A stretch of DNA of 64,000 bases from Cliona cf. orientalis (taxonomy: Eukaryota > Porifera > Demospongiae > Clionaida > Clionaidae), in the NCBI GenBank assembly GCA_963930775.1, contig OZ005703.1, positions 3,720,001-3,784,000 on the forward strand. The letters are read 5' to 3'. How positions within the stretch are numbered: position 1 is the stretch's first letter; the number at the start of each line of letters is the position of its first letter. The notes below the pieces were generated by a model. It was given only the letters and a program-made list of their open reading frames with translations, had not been told where the DNA came from and did not search any database. Both the position numbers and the translations under genes were made by a program. Of this stretch, positions 39,401-55,087 are shown one piece after another.

Positions 39401-42400
39401 AACACTCCTCGCTCAGTGAGCCACTATGCCAATGTCCTGTATTGAGGCTCGTATTGAACTTCCTCCTGCTCAGAAGCCACCAGAAACAGTCTCAGAGGTT
39501 GTAGGGTTAAAAAATTTCCTGGGAGAGCATGCCCCCAGACCCCCCTAATGTACTATTCTACATTATAGTATTCTTTATGGATGAAAAAACACGAAGCATT
39601 ACTATAGTCCTCGCCCCCCTCTAACTCCGCAACTGTCACGTTTGCCCCCCCTTGACGAAAATCCTAAATGAAAGCCTGATGATGAATATGTATGCCCAAG
39701 CATTCATGCGTGTGCGCTGAAATTAATTACTAGGAGTACACATGGTACAAATAGTGCCTCACGCGAGCAAATGAATGAGTGAGCATGCATGAGTTACTCT
39801 TCATAGCTGGCACAGACTCTACTTAATCTATGGTGAAGGCTACAGTCTGTAATTTTGGACTTGGGTACAGGTGAGACTGCTGCTGCTACTACATCAGTAT
39901 GGGCCCATCAGGGCCAGTGTCACTATGATTCTTTAGAAAGGTAGGCTATATGTTGCAGATAGACTTTGACTCTGAGGAGGAGAAGAACTTTTGAGGGCCT
40001 GGGGACGACCATAATATCTTATATGACTGGAATCCCCAAACTATTCTTCCAAAACTGCTTCAGAGTTTCTGTTTACTTAGCTTCCTGGCTGCTGCTCTAG
40101 CACGAAAGTACGTCCTCCAAGTCTGTAAGTTCTCCAGCCTTTCTGTGACACATTTTTGTGCGCAATGTGGCACGTGTTTCTGAACCCCGGGCGATCTTTA
40201 AATTAATTGCATTCCAAAAGTGTGACAGACATACATACAATGCTAGCTGCCAATCTCTGGCCCACTATCCGCGATCCAATACCTCGCACTAATGTGCTCG
40301 GCAATTAAGTGCACCTGTAGCTACGTACGCTAGATCATGCGACAAGGGAGGGGTATCTTTCGTCTATGCTGCAGCATTAGCAACAAAAAGAGGTTCATTA
40401 TGTCATCAATCTTGGAACAATGAAGCCGAGAATAGGCCACTTTACAGGCCACGGGTAGCAACATCTTGACCATCAGTGACAGGACGAATAACTTTGGGCC
40501 AAAAAGGTGCAATCATTTTTGGCTGTGCGAACATTGATTTACCTGGTGAGCACAGTCCAGCTAAACCGTCGAGTTTGTAGGCCCAGCCCACAATTTGTGA
40601 CATAGTAGCACCTGGCGACGTGGCCTGAGACACTGAAGAGGTTAAGAGTAAGAACGACGCACGTGGAATATATGCCCAGAAGCCATACTACGACTCTCGA
40701 GCCCAAGTAGAGACTTCGTTTTATTTAGTGACCCTCAGACTGTGCTATAAGTAGTGTGCTATAGTATCTTACAGTATGCTACTTATAGCACACATTCCTG
40801 TGGATTTTATTTAGCAACAGCCACCACCAATCGAATCTGACTAAGATACCTACATGTACATTAATACAACAAAGTGTACTTATAATTGGGGGCGAGCGTG
40901 AGCGAGCCCCACATTTGATCGTTCGCTCGAAAGTTTGTCTGTCCGTCTGTCCAGTTTGGCTGACTGAGCATGCGCGAAAATAACACATGCTCTCTATTGG
41001 GCCACGGCCACGCCTATTTGCCAATTATTTGTGCATGCTCAAATCAAATGACCGGAGTCAAAGGAGACCGAGAGAATCGGAAAGAAAGGTCCAAGAACGA
41101 GGATGTCGGATCCAACATTAGCTAGAGAGAATGAACTAGACAGAGAAGACAGCAACAGAGACCGAGCGCGGTAAAAGAGAGCTCAAGCTCGGGATGGAAG
41201 TGACGAACGAAAGGATCAGTATGTCACAGTAGCTCTGTCAGCTTGTGGCACGCTAACAAACTCATATTTATAAGTCCATTGCTAAGTAGTTGAGTCTTGA
41301 AAAAAAGAATAAAAGGACAGCCAGAACCATAGAATCCAAGACGCACGCGTGCTGACGTCGATGTCTCTTGCATAATTTGTGCCAGACCTACGTGTGTCAA
41401 GCACATGCAAACTCGCGAACGCTCGCCCCCACGATGAAATACATCACTCTAGTAATATGTAGTAGCAGAGATTCCTACAACCAAGCCTGAGCATTTCTAT
41501 TATGTTTCTTAAATTTAGCAATGCACACAAAGGAGATCTACAGATTGAGCAATGTGCACGCGGGGTATGTGCTCTACAGATTGAGCTCTAGTTCCAGCGT
41601 GCATCATACCTACATGTAAATCTCACCATATTCCAAACAGGCAGCTGCTGGTTCAGACACAATCCTTGATACTTGAAATCCAGCTTTGTTAACGTAGTCA
41701 CTGCTCCAACAAACATATATTTGTGTAAAAATTGATTAATCTTCACAAGCATAATAACTGAACCTGATCATCATTCTGCTTCTTTCTGAATAGTATGTAG
41801 GAACACCTACAACTACTGTCATGTCTGATTCTCGATCATACGTCCTAGCAGTGTCTTAAATTAATGCACAAACTAAATTTATAATAGTATAAAATTCGTA
41901 CATGTACCATGGTTGTAGCATTTAATCAATCAGATTGCTCAATAGGAGGTGACTAAAAATCACTTATGGTATAGGCACTGCTAAAAAATAACTATAGATC
42001 GCAAAGGCGCCTCCAATTAGAACCAAAAAATTTGTGAACAGGTCAAAGGGTGCCTAAGAGCTGTAATTAGAACGCTTCTGGAAGTTTTTCCAGAGGCCAA
42101 GCGCTATCACTATTAGTACTATTTAGTGGCAGTGAATTTATGAGTGGCGAAAACAACAAAAATATGTTTCTAGTTCACTTCTTTTTGGATGTTTCACTCT
42201 GATTGCTGAATCATGCTTGAGTTGCTGGTATTGTAGCCATCAGAATAGTTGTCTCTAACTCCAGAAAGATAGCGAGCAGTAGGTATTTAGTGCCCATATA
42301 AATGTAAGAGACAGCTTTGTCTAAACTGAAGCTAGCTCGACAGATCGATCAACGGTACCGCAGTATTGCGTTCTTGCACGTGGCATGTGGCAATACGTAA

Positions 42401-45400
42401 ATAGGCGTTCCCTAAAGATAATTGATATCCGGAAAGTTAGAACCGAAAAAATTGCACAGGTCTCAGGTAGGCTATGGTGCAAGTACGTTTGGTCTTTTTG
42501 TGATTTACATGTATGCCACCTCAGGCCTGCTGCAGCTCTCAGTGGTGTAGAGACCTGCACCTCAGTGTGTAACCTAGATGTACTTGCAATGAATTAATTT
42601 CTACAACATACCGTAGGTTGGGTTTTAAATGCGAGTATCTATTAATTGCGAATTGCGAGTTTTTCTACATTTCGCAATTAATAGATTCGCAAACATAAAC
42701 GTGCACGCATACTACAGTGCGGTACGGGGTCGCCCATCGCAATTATTGGATTCGCAATTTGGCCTGACTTGACTAGAACGCAATTATTAAACTACGCAAT
42801 TAAAACCCGTCCTACGGTATGTTATTTCCAACATGCAAACACAGTATAAGTTGGTACATGTATAATTGATTACCATAGAGAATTTTGTAGATCTCAAGTA
42901 AAGGTTTGGAAATGTGTTTCTGCACTTTCTGATCCATTAGCGTAAAACAGTAAAAAAGTTCTCCATTTTCATCAATAACCTACATGTACATGTATTAATA
43001 CATATTTTTATGATGATAAAGTAGATTGTCGTTTCACCAGCTGCCCTCATTCTCAAAGTTGGTTTGCTAGTTAACAGAGTCTAGTTATCTTTGTACTCAA
43101 AAGGTTCATATGAATACTGTGAAACCTTTCTATTACAGCCTTCCATACTAAGGATACCTCTATTACTAGTCAACCTTCGGCGAATGCACGAGGGGTACGG
43201 TAGTTGCTCTGGGTATCTGAAATACTATGCCAGCTGGTTTATGTTGAAAACAAGGTGCCAAGGTGCCAGGCTTTTTATGACACTTTCAAGGTGCATATGC
43301 ATTACGTGGCAAGGGTATAGCTAGAAATCTTTTTGTACTGATCGAGGCAGGTAATAAAGATTGCACATGAAGTGTGCACGGATTTTTAGCCACGCCCCCT
43401 TGGAGGACAAACCACGCCCATTTTCGGGGGTCTACCACAACGTAGAAAGTCTTCTTGAGTCTAGAACAGTGTGCAAATCCGTTTTGTCAAGATCATGACA
43501 TTACTTACATCATCTCAGAGAGAGACATCTGTCTAGCTCTCTTAGAGATTGGAGCTATACCTTCTGCCGTAGTAAAAGTTCAAGTGCTTAGTCAGCAAAC
43601 AAAGTTGTCATGGCATGCACGCGGCACGGTGAGTGTTGTACATTTAAGTATATAGCTGGCTAAACTGATGACCGAGGCATCTGCCTTGGTTGCCTCAATG
43701 GTAGATACGCCCTTGCGTGGATTTCGTTGAAAACGCTTTGCCAAAGGTTGGTGATATTTGCTGCCTTCTTCAATTCTTGACGAGCTATCTATCAATGAAA
43801 GAGACAATGATTGCTTCATTTCAAGAAAAAAGGCATAGATCTAGCGATAGTCTTTGTAACTCGACTGATTCAACACTGGTCTATAATATGTTATAACTAC
43901 GCTTCTTGGCTTTCAGAGTATACACATAGATCCCAAAATTCAACAAGTGTTGAATGTGCACAATGCATTCAGGGTCACTGTGGATTGGCTTTCATTTCAT
44001 GTGCATACATCACACAAATACCAGCTACATGCATCCCTCTTCTTACCTAGTTTCCTGGCTCCTCCTGCATGATATCCACAACTGGCAAACTATACAAGGG
44101 TTTGGCTGGTTGCCATATTGCACCCAGGGGGTAGCCCCTGGTGCAATATGCAATCCTCAGGCTTGGGGGCAATGCGGGGAGCCGGATGCCCTTATAAGTA
44201 CTATATCTGATCCTGTCCCTGGCTCCCGCAATGCACTGAAGCTATCCCTCACAGCCACCCATCACATTAGGACACCCTAATGGAGAACACAAACCTCAAA
44301 GCGAGAACACTAACCAACCCCTCATGTGTGCAAAGGGGAGGAGGGAGGGAAAGAAAAGAAACTCAATGCACTCTGAAGTCATGAGGTAGACTGACGAAAC
44401 TGCTACAGTGTGCATGCGCTAAACCTGTGCATGCTCCTCCCCTTGAACCCCCTCTCGGCCTGCACATTCCTGTTAACTTAGTTTAACACTGCATACAATC
44501 AAATAGAAGGGTCCAGATAAATAGTTTAGAGGCTGTGCAGTCAGAGGATATTTACAATAATTAATCAATTAATTAACCCTCCATGTTCTTGTCGATCAGG
44601 CTGCAAGAAGGCAAATACTCTCGAACAAAGGTAAGTGTCTGGTCATGCAGGGGGCCAAATTGAATTGTTTGTACGATTTTGGAGGTTTGGTTTTTAAGCC
44701 ACTCTGGTGTGTTGATGTGTTTAGAATACCATACTTAATCTAATACAATGCATGGAAAAAAAATAATTTCAATTTTGAAAAACGCGCATTTTTCTGGTAA
44801 AGGTCGTCAATCGCTCCATATATAAATGTTATGAGAATTCGTAAAATGCTGATTTCTTGTATTAAATTGGATCATGCGTTGTATTCGATTAACTACGGTA
44901 TTTAAGTTTGGAATGAAAATATAATTTTTCTAGAAGCTTTCCTCTTATACAGGTGGAGAATCATGGCTGACTGAAGTCCTCAAATTTATGTGAAATTGAC
45001 GGGTTGTGTATGATCGTCATCTATACCAGATGGCTATCCTTCAAGCTCAAGAAAATAAACTATAGCTATATACATGTGTATCTGTAAAAGAGTATATCTG
45101 TTACCTCAATTGCACTTACAGTTTTCTCATGATGGCAAGCCATTATTCAATACCGTAGTTGATCAAATACAACGTATGATCCAATCTAATGCAAGAAATT
45201 AGCATTTTACGAATTCTCATAACATGTATAATAATAATATATGGAGCGATTGACGACCTTTACCAGAAAAACGCGCGTTTTTTAAAATTGAAATAAAAAA
45301 ATTTTTGGTAGAAAGGTGCTTCTTCCCAGTAAAACAACTATTGAGCGTATATACCGTATTTTCCTGCTATTAAGCGCATGCGCTTGTATCTCCACAGGAA

Positions 45401-48400
45401 GAAAACCTGCGCTTAATGACGAAGTGCGCCTAACAGCGAGATGCGCCTAACTAAAAATAGCTATATCAAGAATGCATGCGCATTCGCAGTATCATTTAAG
45501 GGGCGTGGCCAATCGATCGATCGCACGATCATTCACATTGCTGCATTCTGCTCAGGTCAAAATGGCATTCATTGCTGGAAGAACCTGAGAATCGACAGTA
45601 GCCATTGTGATTTGAGAAGGTTGGAGGCCTGGGCAAGCTAGCAAGCATGCAGATATCGAGGTCAATGGTCACATAATATCAGTATGTGCTTATATGCGAA
45701 ATGCACCTAATAACGAGTGCTTAGGCCAACAGCAGCATGCGCTTAATAACAAATATGCGCTTATAAGCGAAATGCGCCTAATAACGAGAAAATACGGTAT
45801 CTCATTGGTGCCTACCCACAAGTACATATGTACATGTTGATAATGTAAACATGCGTGGGCAAGTGTGATGGCACATTGTGCAAGTTAATATTGGATAAAT
45901 CATAATTAATATCATGGCCAGTACCAGGGTGTGTCCAGGATTTGAGGAAGGGAGGTGCTGAGCCAAACGCGCGCGAAGCGTGTGCACAAATTTTTTAGCC
46001 ACGCCCCCAAACGTTGACCACGCCCCTCATTAACGCGTTCTTGAAGACAGCTTGATGACAAAGAAGGCTGTTTAAGGCCTAGTAGCGACGAGAAACTACT
46101 GTTTAGAGTGAGTCCAGTAAGTTTATTGTTGGTCTTAGCTACCAGCTGTTGCTTATCTGTAACAATAGCTTTCACACAGCTCAGTACTAAGTTGGCCGCT
46201 GTTGTGCCAGACCTTAGGGGGGTGCTCGAGCCCCCTGAGCCCCCCGCTGGACACGCCCCTGAGTACCAAATCTCGATACATACACATAGCTTGCATATTA
46301 TATCAATTATATGCACATACCGCAGAATCCTGCGATTACACCCCCCCCCCCCTTTGTGCATGCTAGCATTGGGCAAAAGCAGGGAGGGGGCTTATATGCG
46401 GGGTCCTAACATTGCCATGTGACGACCATTACCGACTGTCAAATGTCCCGTGGGCATGCGATCTCTGTACTTTCTCTGGCTGTTTGATGGGCAAAACTCA
46501 AGAAAACGATAAAGTAAGGCATACGTAATATGACACAAATAGCTAGCTTGTTAGTTGTGGCTACTGTTTTTATTTGGCTTACGGTCTGTAAATATCTACA
46601 TTTTACAGTCAGAAGAGGGGGAGGGGCTTATATGCGAGACAAAACTACCTGTGCAGGAACTTGAGCAACAAATGCAGGGGGGGGGGGCTTATGCACGAGG
46701 GGGGCGTAATCGCGGGATTCTACAGTAATAATACAGTAATGTCGCTAAAATGCGGTAGAGCGGCACCGTGCCGCTCTATCCTGCCAAGAAATGGGCGGGG
46801 TCACATGTATCCTACAATGTCTCCACAATTATGATAGTTGGCCGCAAATAGAATTGTAAAAACCAACATCTAACTATTTTGGTAGCAGTCACCACCGACC
46901 CGTTAACATACTAATGATCCTCTATCACCTCTAACTATCCACAATTTGGGATTGAAGATTATATATATGTTGCTATGGTACCTGCTACCAAGCAGTGATA
47001 GCTGTTTTAGGGTACATGTTAGATGTTGCTACCATGCTTTTACTGCTCTATAAAAGTTTTCTAGCTACAACCCTGTAACAAGAGATAGTAACAAACCTCC
47101 ATTTATCATCGAGTTGGTAGACTCTATAAGTAGGGATGGCCTGGACACTCCATATATATAATACATTATAAATATCAAAATACCGTAGAAACTGGTTGTT
47201 AAGTGCTGCTCGCTGTTAAGCGCATAGTTTTGTGTGAGCTTTACCGCTCTTTGTTAGGCGCATATGCCCAGCAAGCAATCAGAACGATGAGCGATCGGTT
47301 ACATGAGCCCAGAAAGAAGGCTAGAAGTAGGCTGGAGAAGAAATTGTGGAGAATTACGCCCTCTGGTCGCTTCTTGGCCACCGTTTTAGGCCTTTCTATC
47401 CTCGATACGTTCTTTACGCATGCCCCACCTACCGTGTTTTAGCACTTTTAATTAAGCGCATGCTTCCTGTTAAGCGCATACTTTTTGTTAAGCGCATATT
47501 TTCTTGCTGCCGCATATTATAAGTGCATGCGCTTAACAACCAGTTTCTACGGTATCTCAAAACAGGTAACTTTATGAAATTTCTAAGTGTCAAAATCAGA
47601 ATCTCCAGCAAATTATATATCTAATAAGACCAAGATTATTCCTACGCCAGTGCGAAATCGAGAGGCGCTAAGCTAGCTATAGCGCTGGTAGCAAGGCTAG
47701 CATGCACAGCGCTAGTGCTGCGCTGACTCGAGGTCGATCATGAATATGGAGGCTCAAAAGAGCGGCTGTCTCGGGCGTGGCCCCTCAGCAGTCAGCCAGC
47801 TCAGTACCTCAGTGACAAAGATAGTCGGAAAAATGATAGCTAAGACTACCAAATTTCTCCCTAAGCCGAAGAGTCTACTTTGTCAGGCACAAGAACGTGT
47901 GGAGCGTGGCTAAGAATTTTGCACACAAGTGCAAACTTTATGATGGACCTTTGAGAGTTGAATGAAAAAACCATGTAAGACAGCATTGATGAATTACACT
48001 GAGAGCAATAAAAAAACAACAGAAACAAGTACAAAACAATTGAATAAAATTGAAGGATGAAGTAGGGATGGCAGGATCAAAAAGTACACAAACAAGATTT
48101 GTAGGGATAATCACATTCACTATACATCCCTACGCTTGCTTTGTGAGTATCTATGTTTTGTACTTGTATATTATACATGTAGCTTACACATATTAAATCA
48201 CCGTTTTCTGCTTGTGAATGGAACTATTTCTCAAATATATAATGCCAGACTGAATGATATATACCTGACAGGGTAGTTCTTTTATAATATCCTGAATCTC
48301 TTCATCAGAAAATCTATCAGATCATACACAAGCATGAAGTACCGTATAGCGGGTAATTTTCGTGAGGGGGAGGGGGGGCTAGCTAATTTTTGTTATTTTC

Positions 48401-51400
48401 GTGACTGCTCTAACAGTCACGAAATTTACAATCGACAAACATTTGCCACAGTACGTGAAGGTCGTCTGGTAAAATAGCCACGAGTGTGCACGTGATCATG
48501 GTCAAATGCATGGCATCTACCTCCAACCTGTTGAGTGTATGCAATCATCGAATACAGTGTGAAATTGGAAAATCTGTTTCTATCACTTTGATGACAGTCA
48601 TTGGTAGGCTTGCTCAATGATGGCAAATGGGGTGTGGCAAGTACGTTGGTCAAGAGGCACAAAATTTAGAATCATGAAAACTAATTCTGGGGGCTAAATC
48701 TTACTTTTCATGAAAATATATACCCCCAAAAATTACCCACTATACGGTAGCTAGTACATACAAATATACATGTATACCATAGAGTGGGAAATCTTCGAGG
48801 GATCTAATCTTTGCATTTTTGTGGATAATCGACTAGCCATGAAAAAAATCCGCATATATCCACAAAAATTAAACCCATGAAATGGTAAAGATCGCCTATC
48901 TGCAAAAATGGAACCCCTCAAAATTTCCACTGTACAATACAATGTACATTTGCAAGTATTACATGTAAATACCTTTGACCAAGCAATAATGTCATACATA
49001 AAGCAGTATTTGAAGCATTTTTGCCCAGTACTTCCTTAGATGAATGCCCAACAAGCTGAAATAGAAACAGAGGTAATATAATTAGTCATGAAAGCATGTA
49101 GTGTTGCTTCAGCTATTTGCTCGCCCCTTGCTGCACCTTATTGTCATATTTTTGGCATTTAGAAATCCACAAAATAGAGGATACATGTAGTTGTATGTAT
49201 CACAACTGCGTAGAAGCTAGATGGCCTCATTACCGTATAGCCGGAAATATTGGCGGGCATTAAATTTGGCGGTTGAGCCCAAAATCGCTATTGCAAGATA
49301 TTTGCCGATTTAAATTTGGCGGTTCGGTACGGGATCGCCATACGTATATATGCGAGTAGGAAATTTTGGCGGATCTTAATTTGGCAGTTGTAATATAGAC
49401 CGCCAAACCGCCAAATTTAATTCCCCGCCAAATTTTCCGGCTATACGGTATGTGGTCCATTTCACCTGAGTGCTGCACAATGGTCTTACAGTAGGAGTAA
49501 AAAAAACGGTGACACTTCCGTTCTGTTCAGACGCCGTTGCACCGTTCACGCCAGCCGTTCCGTTTCCGTTCCGTATTCACGTGTGCATAATTAGTAATTG
49601 GGCGTGGTCTTTCGACGTGCGAAAAAAAGGAAGGCCAGCTCGTTGACTCGCCGACTAGAATCAATAGTTATACTGCTATGGTCTTCTAAACTGTTCTGGG
49701 GCAGTTCACTACTGCTGCTCTTAGATTTTGAGCGAAATCTGCGATCGAGGCTCGACTGGGTATGAAGTCTGCTATCGACGATCGATCGATCTCACGTTGT
49801 CAAACGACTCTGATCACCTCCAAATGCGATCGCTTGGATAGAGCGATGCTTCTTTTGGCTTATTTAGGGTTTTGAGGCGTCATTTTCGTGCTAGCTACGA
49901 TTGGAATAGTCGACTGCATTTTCCGTCACTTTGCCTCCACCCGTCCCGTTTCCATTCTTGGGCATGGGGAACGGCCGTTTCGCTTCCATCTGAACGGGAC
50001 GGAACGGAACGGAAGCGTCACTTTTTTTTTGACTCCTACTGTACCTGTGATGACACACACTTGTACACTATGCCACTACTCTTTGTAAGGATGCATGGCG
50101 CTGGCCCCAGGCCAGAGTGCTAGTTTAATTACAACTACAAGGTGGTTGAGACCATGCCCCTTATCTGTGTTCCGGAACATTCAATAAATTTAGATACAGT
50201 GTAGTCTACTTAATTCAAATCCGCTTAAGACGAATTTTCGTCTAATTCAAATTCTTTCAGATTCCCTACATAGAGCCAATACATAAATTTGAGTTGGTCT
50301 TTTCTCTTAATTAGAAAAATTACAGCCAGCTTTAGCATACAAAAGTACACATATATATAAATATAGAACATAGATCACATGGAGATCACTACAATCCTCC
50401 TTGAGATATGAAACTATAAGTGTCTATTACCTAAATCACTCTCAGAACAATTCTAAAGCTTCATATATGGCTGAATGCTCCACTAATAAGCATTGTAGGG
50501 TCTCAATACAGTGGTTTATATGGATCTCTGTAATTCAAATTTTCGTTAAATTCAAATATTTTTCATGGATTTTGAGATTCGATTTAAGTGGACTACACTG
50601 TATCATGCAATTGGCTGTCCAAAAAGTCGTCAGCTTGCTAATCTACTATATACCTTCATGATGACCACTCAGATAAAGTCTTCTCATGAATCAAGCTGCT
50701 TGCCTAACTGCAGGCCACTGAATATTATATAATGTAAGTCCCTGTTTGTTGCTTGGGTTTGTACAGTCCATTCAGGAAGCTAGTGTTGGTGCCTGTAGCT
50801 AGTGCCAAGGCTAGAGACCGCCTTGTAATACTTGAGGGCCAGAGATATAGTCTCTTGTGTCACGGGATCAAATCACTTTCACTGACCTTCCGTAACTGAC
50901 AGATGGATGGACCGACATCTACACTGTATAATCCTTAATCCTACCTTATTATAATATGTATCTTAAAACAATGCACTTTACTAATACAATAAAAATGGCC
51001 TCACTGTTTCTTTATCCAAGTAGGTCACCAATGCTGGCGTCAGCCTCTCTCCATAGGCATTGGCTAAAACTTCCTTTCGCCCATCCTACATATACATAAA
51101 ACTATCGTGATATACATGTACATGTATGTAGCAATTTTACTCTACAGTGTTTCATGCTTAGGAGCACTCATGGAAATCCAAAATTTTGGTGAAGAGAAAA
51201 ATAAAATGCAAAGTATAATACTGCTACCAAAGGCATGTGCTTATATCTCCACATAACGAGAAAATACGGTTTTACAAAACCGTCATTCATGGGGAGGGAA
51301 ATTTGGATTAAATTTTAATTATAAATCATAAGGCCAGGCAAAAAAAAATTAGTTTCTCAGGCCCGCCCGCATCAATTATTGACTATCCCTACCTTTTTTT

Positions 51401-54400
51401 TTTTAAATTTATTCATACATCATTATACGTCATCAATAATCACGTGATGTGTCCAGGCCCCTATCGCCATATATCGCGCATGCTCAGTCGTTTGATGGAC
51501 ATTCTTGTGGATTTTTGTGGACAGGACTTGATCAAAAAGTGATGATTGCGCGTGCCATGTGTGCAGCCAAACTCGCCCGAAGATGCTTCTCTCTACAAGG
51601 ATCGTGTTTCAGTTCGCAGCTAGAACAACTTTGGCAAGGGACTGGAAAGTAGTAAATGTCCCCGATGACGAATCCAGCAACGTAAACTTCGTAGATCAAT
51701 ACGTGAAAATTGTGGAGCACTCTCTGGACGCTTTAGAACCGCTCGTCTTACCCGAGGACAAGAAGAACGCGCCTATCCATGTTCAGATAGGAAGGAGCCA
51801 GAATGCAAGTGATTTTCAAGGTGTTCCTTTGACTGTGAAGGTGTCTGATGCATTAGCGTTGTTTGGCGTGTACGTGAAATTTTTTGTACAGTGCGAAGAA
51901 CCTCCTTGCTCATCCACGTCGATCCCAGATTCAGGAAGGAATGCATTCCAGGTATCTATATTTATTTTTAATATCTGGAAATGTGTATACGTAGCTGAAA
52001 TGAAAGTCTTTGTTTTTTTAAATATTAATAATACTTTTGTAGGTCCTTATGGCCTCAAATAGTAAACTATATCTCCCACCTTCCCCATCTGATTCAGCAG
52101 TAAGCAAGAGCAAGAAAGCTGGCATGAAAAAAGATATCATTTTGATGCTGGAAGAAAAAGAGCTTGGATGGAACCACTGGAGTGTTTCTTCAGAGGGAGA
52201 GAACTTTGTAAATATCTTGACGGAGTGTCTTTGGTGTCTTGATGGACACCATTCCACCTTGAAAGATCGTTGCATAGAGATTCCTTCTGCTTTTCAGCAT
52301 TTGCAGGGTTACAACAAACCCGAAGCTAGCAAGCATAGACGTAAGGATGCTACCAACCTTGATGCAAGCAAATTGGATGCTTACTCAAGTAGTTTGAACA
52401 AGCTACTGTTGCAACCCTGGTTTGATACGAAGAGATGGACAGGTATGAGACAGTCTACTACCATGCTAGCAGAATATATGACGAAATATGCTGCATACTT
52501 GAAGGCCAAATGCGACACTGTCAAGAAACATCATGCTACATTGACACCTGTACGCAGTGCATCAGATTGTGAAAGCTTCTGTCTCATTCCAAAAGCAACA
52601 TGGGTAGAGCAATTAACTGCTTCAAAGTACAGGAGCCTACAGAAGCATCTTGATGTTGCCAAGGAATTTGAGCCCTTGTTGCTAAATGAATATGCACCCA
52701 TTAACACAAGGTAATTTGACTGCATACACAATATTTTGTGCTTTGCTGGTCAGTTATCCAGAGGAGAGTCAATAGATAGTCTCTCTCTGATGCTAATTAA
52801 TTTATAAATCACAAAAGATTTCAGTTTACATAGTGGCAGAGACAGGTGCTCCCTTTAGACTACTGATCTGCAGAGCACAATATTACCGTATAGCGGGAAA
52901 TTTTCGAGGGTAGCAATTTTTGCGGATGTGGGATTTTGAACTTTTTCGCGTTTTAATTTTCGAGGATCAGCCCTGAGACAAAGCCACACCCCCAAATTGG
53001 ATGCAATAAAAACCACGCCCCTCTTCTTTCACACGTACACGTGCATGGAAATCATAGCAGACAGTGTTTAATAAACACGAGCTAACTATATCTGAACTAC
53101 GAAGCTGTGTTGTGGAGGTGATGATCCATGGCTACCTTGAGTATCAAAGCATTTGGGAGGCTGAAGTTGGAGAAAATCTGATGTGTATCCGAGAGCCCGG
53201 CAACGTCCCTGACCCCTACGCTGTAGCTGTCACAAAACCCGAGTCTTCAACAATAGTTGGACACGTCCCAAGAAAAATGTCAGCTATATGTTCGCTCTTT
53301 CTTCGGAAATGGTTTGCTAACGCTACAAATAGTGCATTTTCTGTTCAGCATGCCTTGTGGTTTATATCGACCACACCCATTCTACTGATATCATGTGCTG
53401 GTGGGACTGCGCATGCTCGAGCTAAATCAGTGTAGGAACGGGTCGTCAAGTCATACCGTATAGCGGGAAATTTTCGAGGTATAAAATTTCGCAGATTCAC
53501 CCTGATCCGCGAAAACAGCGAAAATTAATACCCTCGAAAATTTTCCGCTATACGGTATTGGGGCGAGCCTGAGCGAGGCCCACATAAACGGGTATAAACT
53601 GTGCGAATGCGATAGATATATAGATATATATATATATATGGTACGTCGGTCCTTAGTTATGCCCCGCCCAACGTCCATCATTCCGTATATGCTGCTCTAA
53701 TTCAACGACTTGCAAATTTACATCCGTGTGTGCTAGGCTATCGCTATGAACGAGGCAAGAGCAAGACAGAGTTAGTCGTCAATCGGAGCCTCAGCTAAAC
53801 AGCGGCCAATAGTAGGAGACAGAATTTACTAGCTACAGAGTCGGCAGAAGAGTAAGAGGCCATGCGGGCTACGAGCGTGCATCCTGCAGCCCATGGTTTA
53901 TAGTTGGGCGTGGCGCAACATAAATCACTGTTACACGCTCACTGTCGCTCAGGCTCGCCCCACAATGCTGTGCATTTCCCTAGTAATATTATTATTAAAT
54001 TTTTTATCTCCCACCATTTATAGTTCATGACAATTTGTATTTGTAGGCAAAGGCGCACATATGTTGACAAGTTAAAGTGCTCTCCAGTCTTATTATCAAG
54101 GGTGATGATGTACAACTGCACAACAGGAAACAGAGTTGGCACCTTCCATTTCGTATGGAGGATTCCTGAGGATATATCTGAGGAGGCACTTGCTACTGGC
54201 AACTCAAGTGCACTGCACAAAATTGAGCCTTCTCTTCCAGTATTCCATACTAGGGCCATGCGTAAGCAGTTCTTTGAAGAGATGAAGCTCTAATGCAGCT
54301 AAGCCAGGGAGATGTACAGGAGACTGACAGGTGAGAACTATCTTGTAGTTGGTATCTAATGGGCTGGTGCTATGTCAGTGTTTTATTTAGAGGGGGGGAA

Positions 54401-55041
54401 CCATGGGATTCCCCCCCCCCCCCCCCGATTTGCTTCCCTCCCCCCTGAAAACTGCCATGTATTATAGTAATAACATTTGTTAATAACAGCCATTGATAGC
54501 TTAATGCATAACACACTGCCTATTGCTAGCTAGAATTAAAGTGAAATGCGCCTGTTTGACTCCTTAAATATGTCCAAGATTTCCTCAAAAGTAACCAACT
54601 ATTGCCTTACTGATAAACTGGACTTTTGCAAGCTTGCATGGGTATGTTGATGACAGAGCATGTGCTGATTATGCCGCAGATACATCCCACAAACCAAGTG
54701 CAAATTTTAATCAATGGGTGGCTATGCCCACAAGATAATATGTCATGAAAAAGGTGAAAATGTGCAGTAACAAACCAAACTGAGATGTGGTCTCAGAAGC
54801 CACCAGAAGCAGTCTCAGAGGTTATAAAATAAAAAATTTTCCTGGGGGGCATGCCCCCAGACCCCCCTAGTATGGGCGTGATAGTATTTCCATCGATTGT
54901 ATCCCCCCCCCCCCCGGGAAAAAAATCCTGTATAAAACCCTGTATGTGACCAGTATCTGATTTGTACTAACCTAGTGGGCCCAGTAGCCAATTAACTATG
55001 ACAACAGGAGGAGCCTGTGGTTGTTTTATCCCTAGGACAAA

Positions 55042-55087
<46 letters not shown>

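Noticed and set aside
40442-40633. Minus-strand frame containing MSQIVGWAYKLDGLAGLCSPG with a GT after it, possible exon
   Set aside because: Not part of HSPA14 by alignment and no partner exon found; too short to call.
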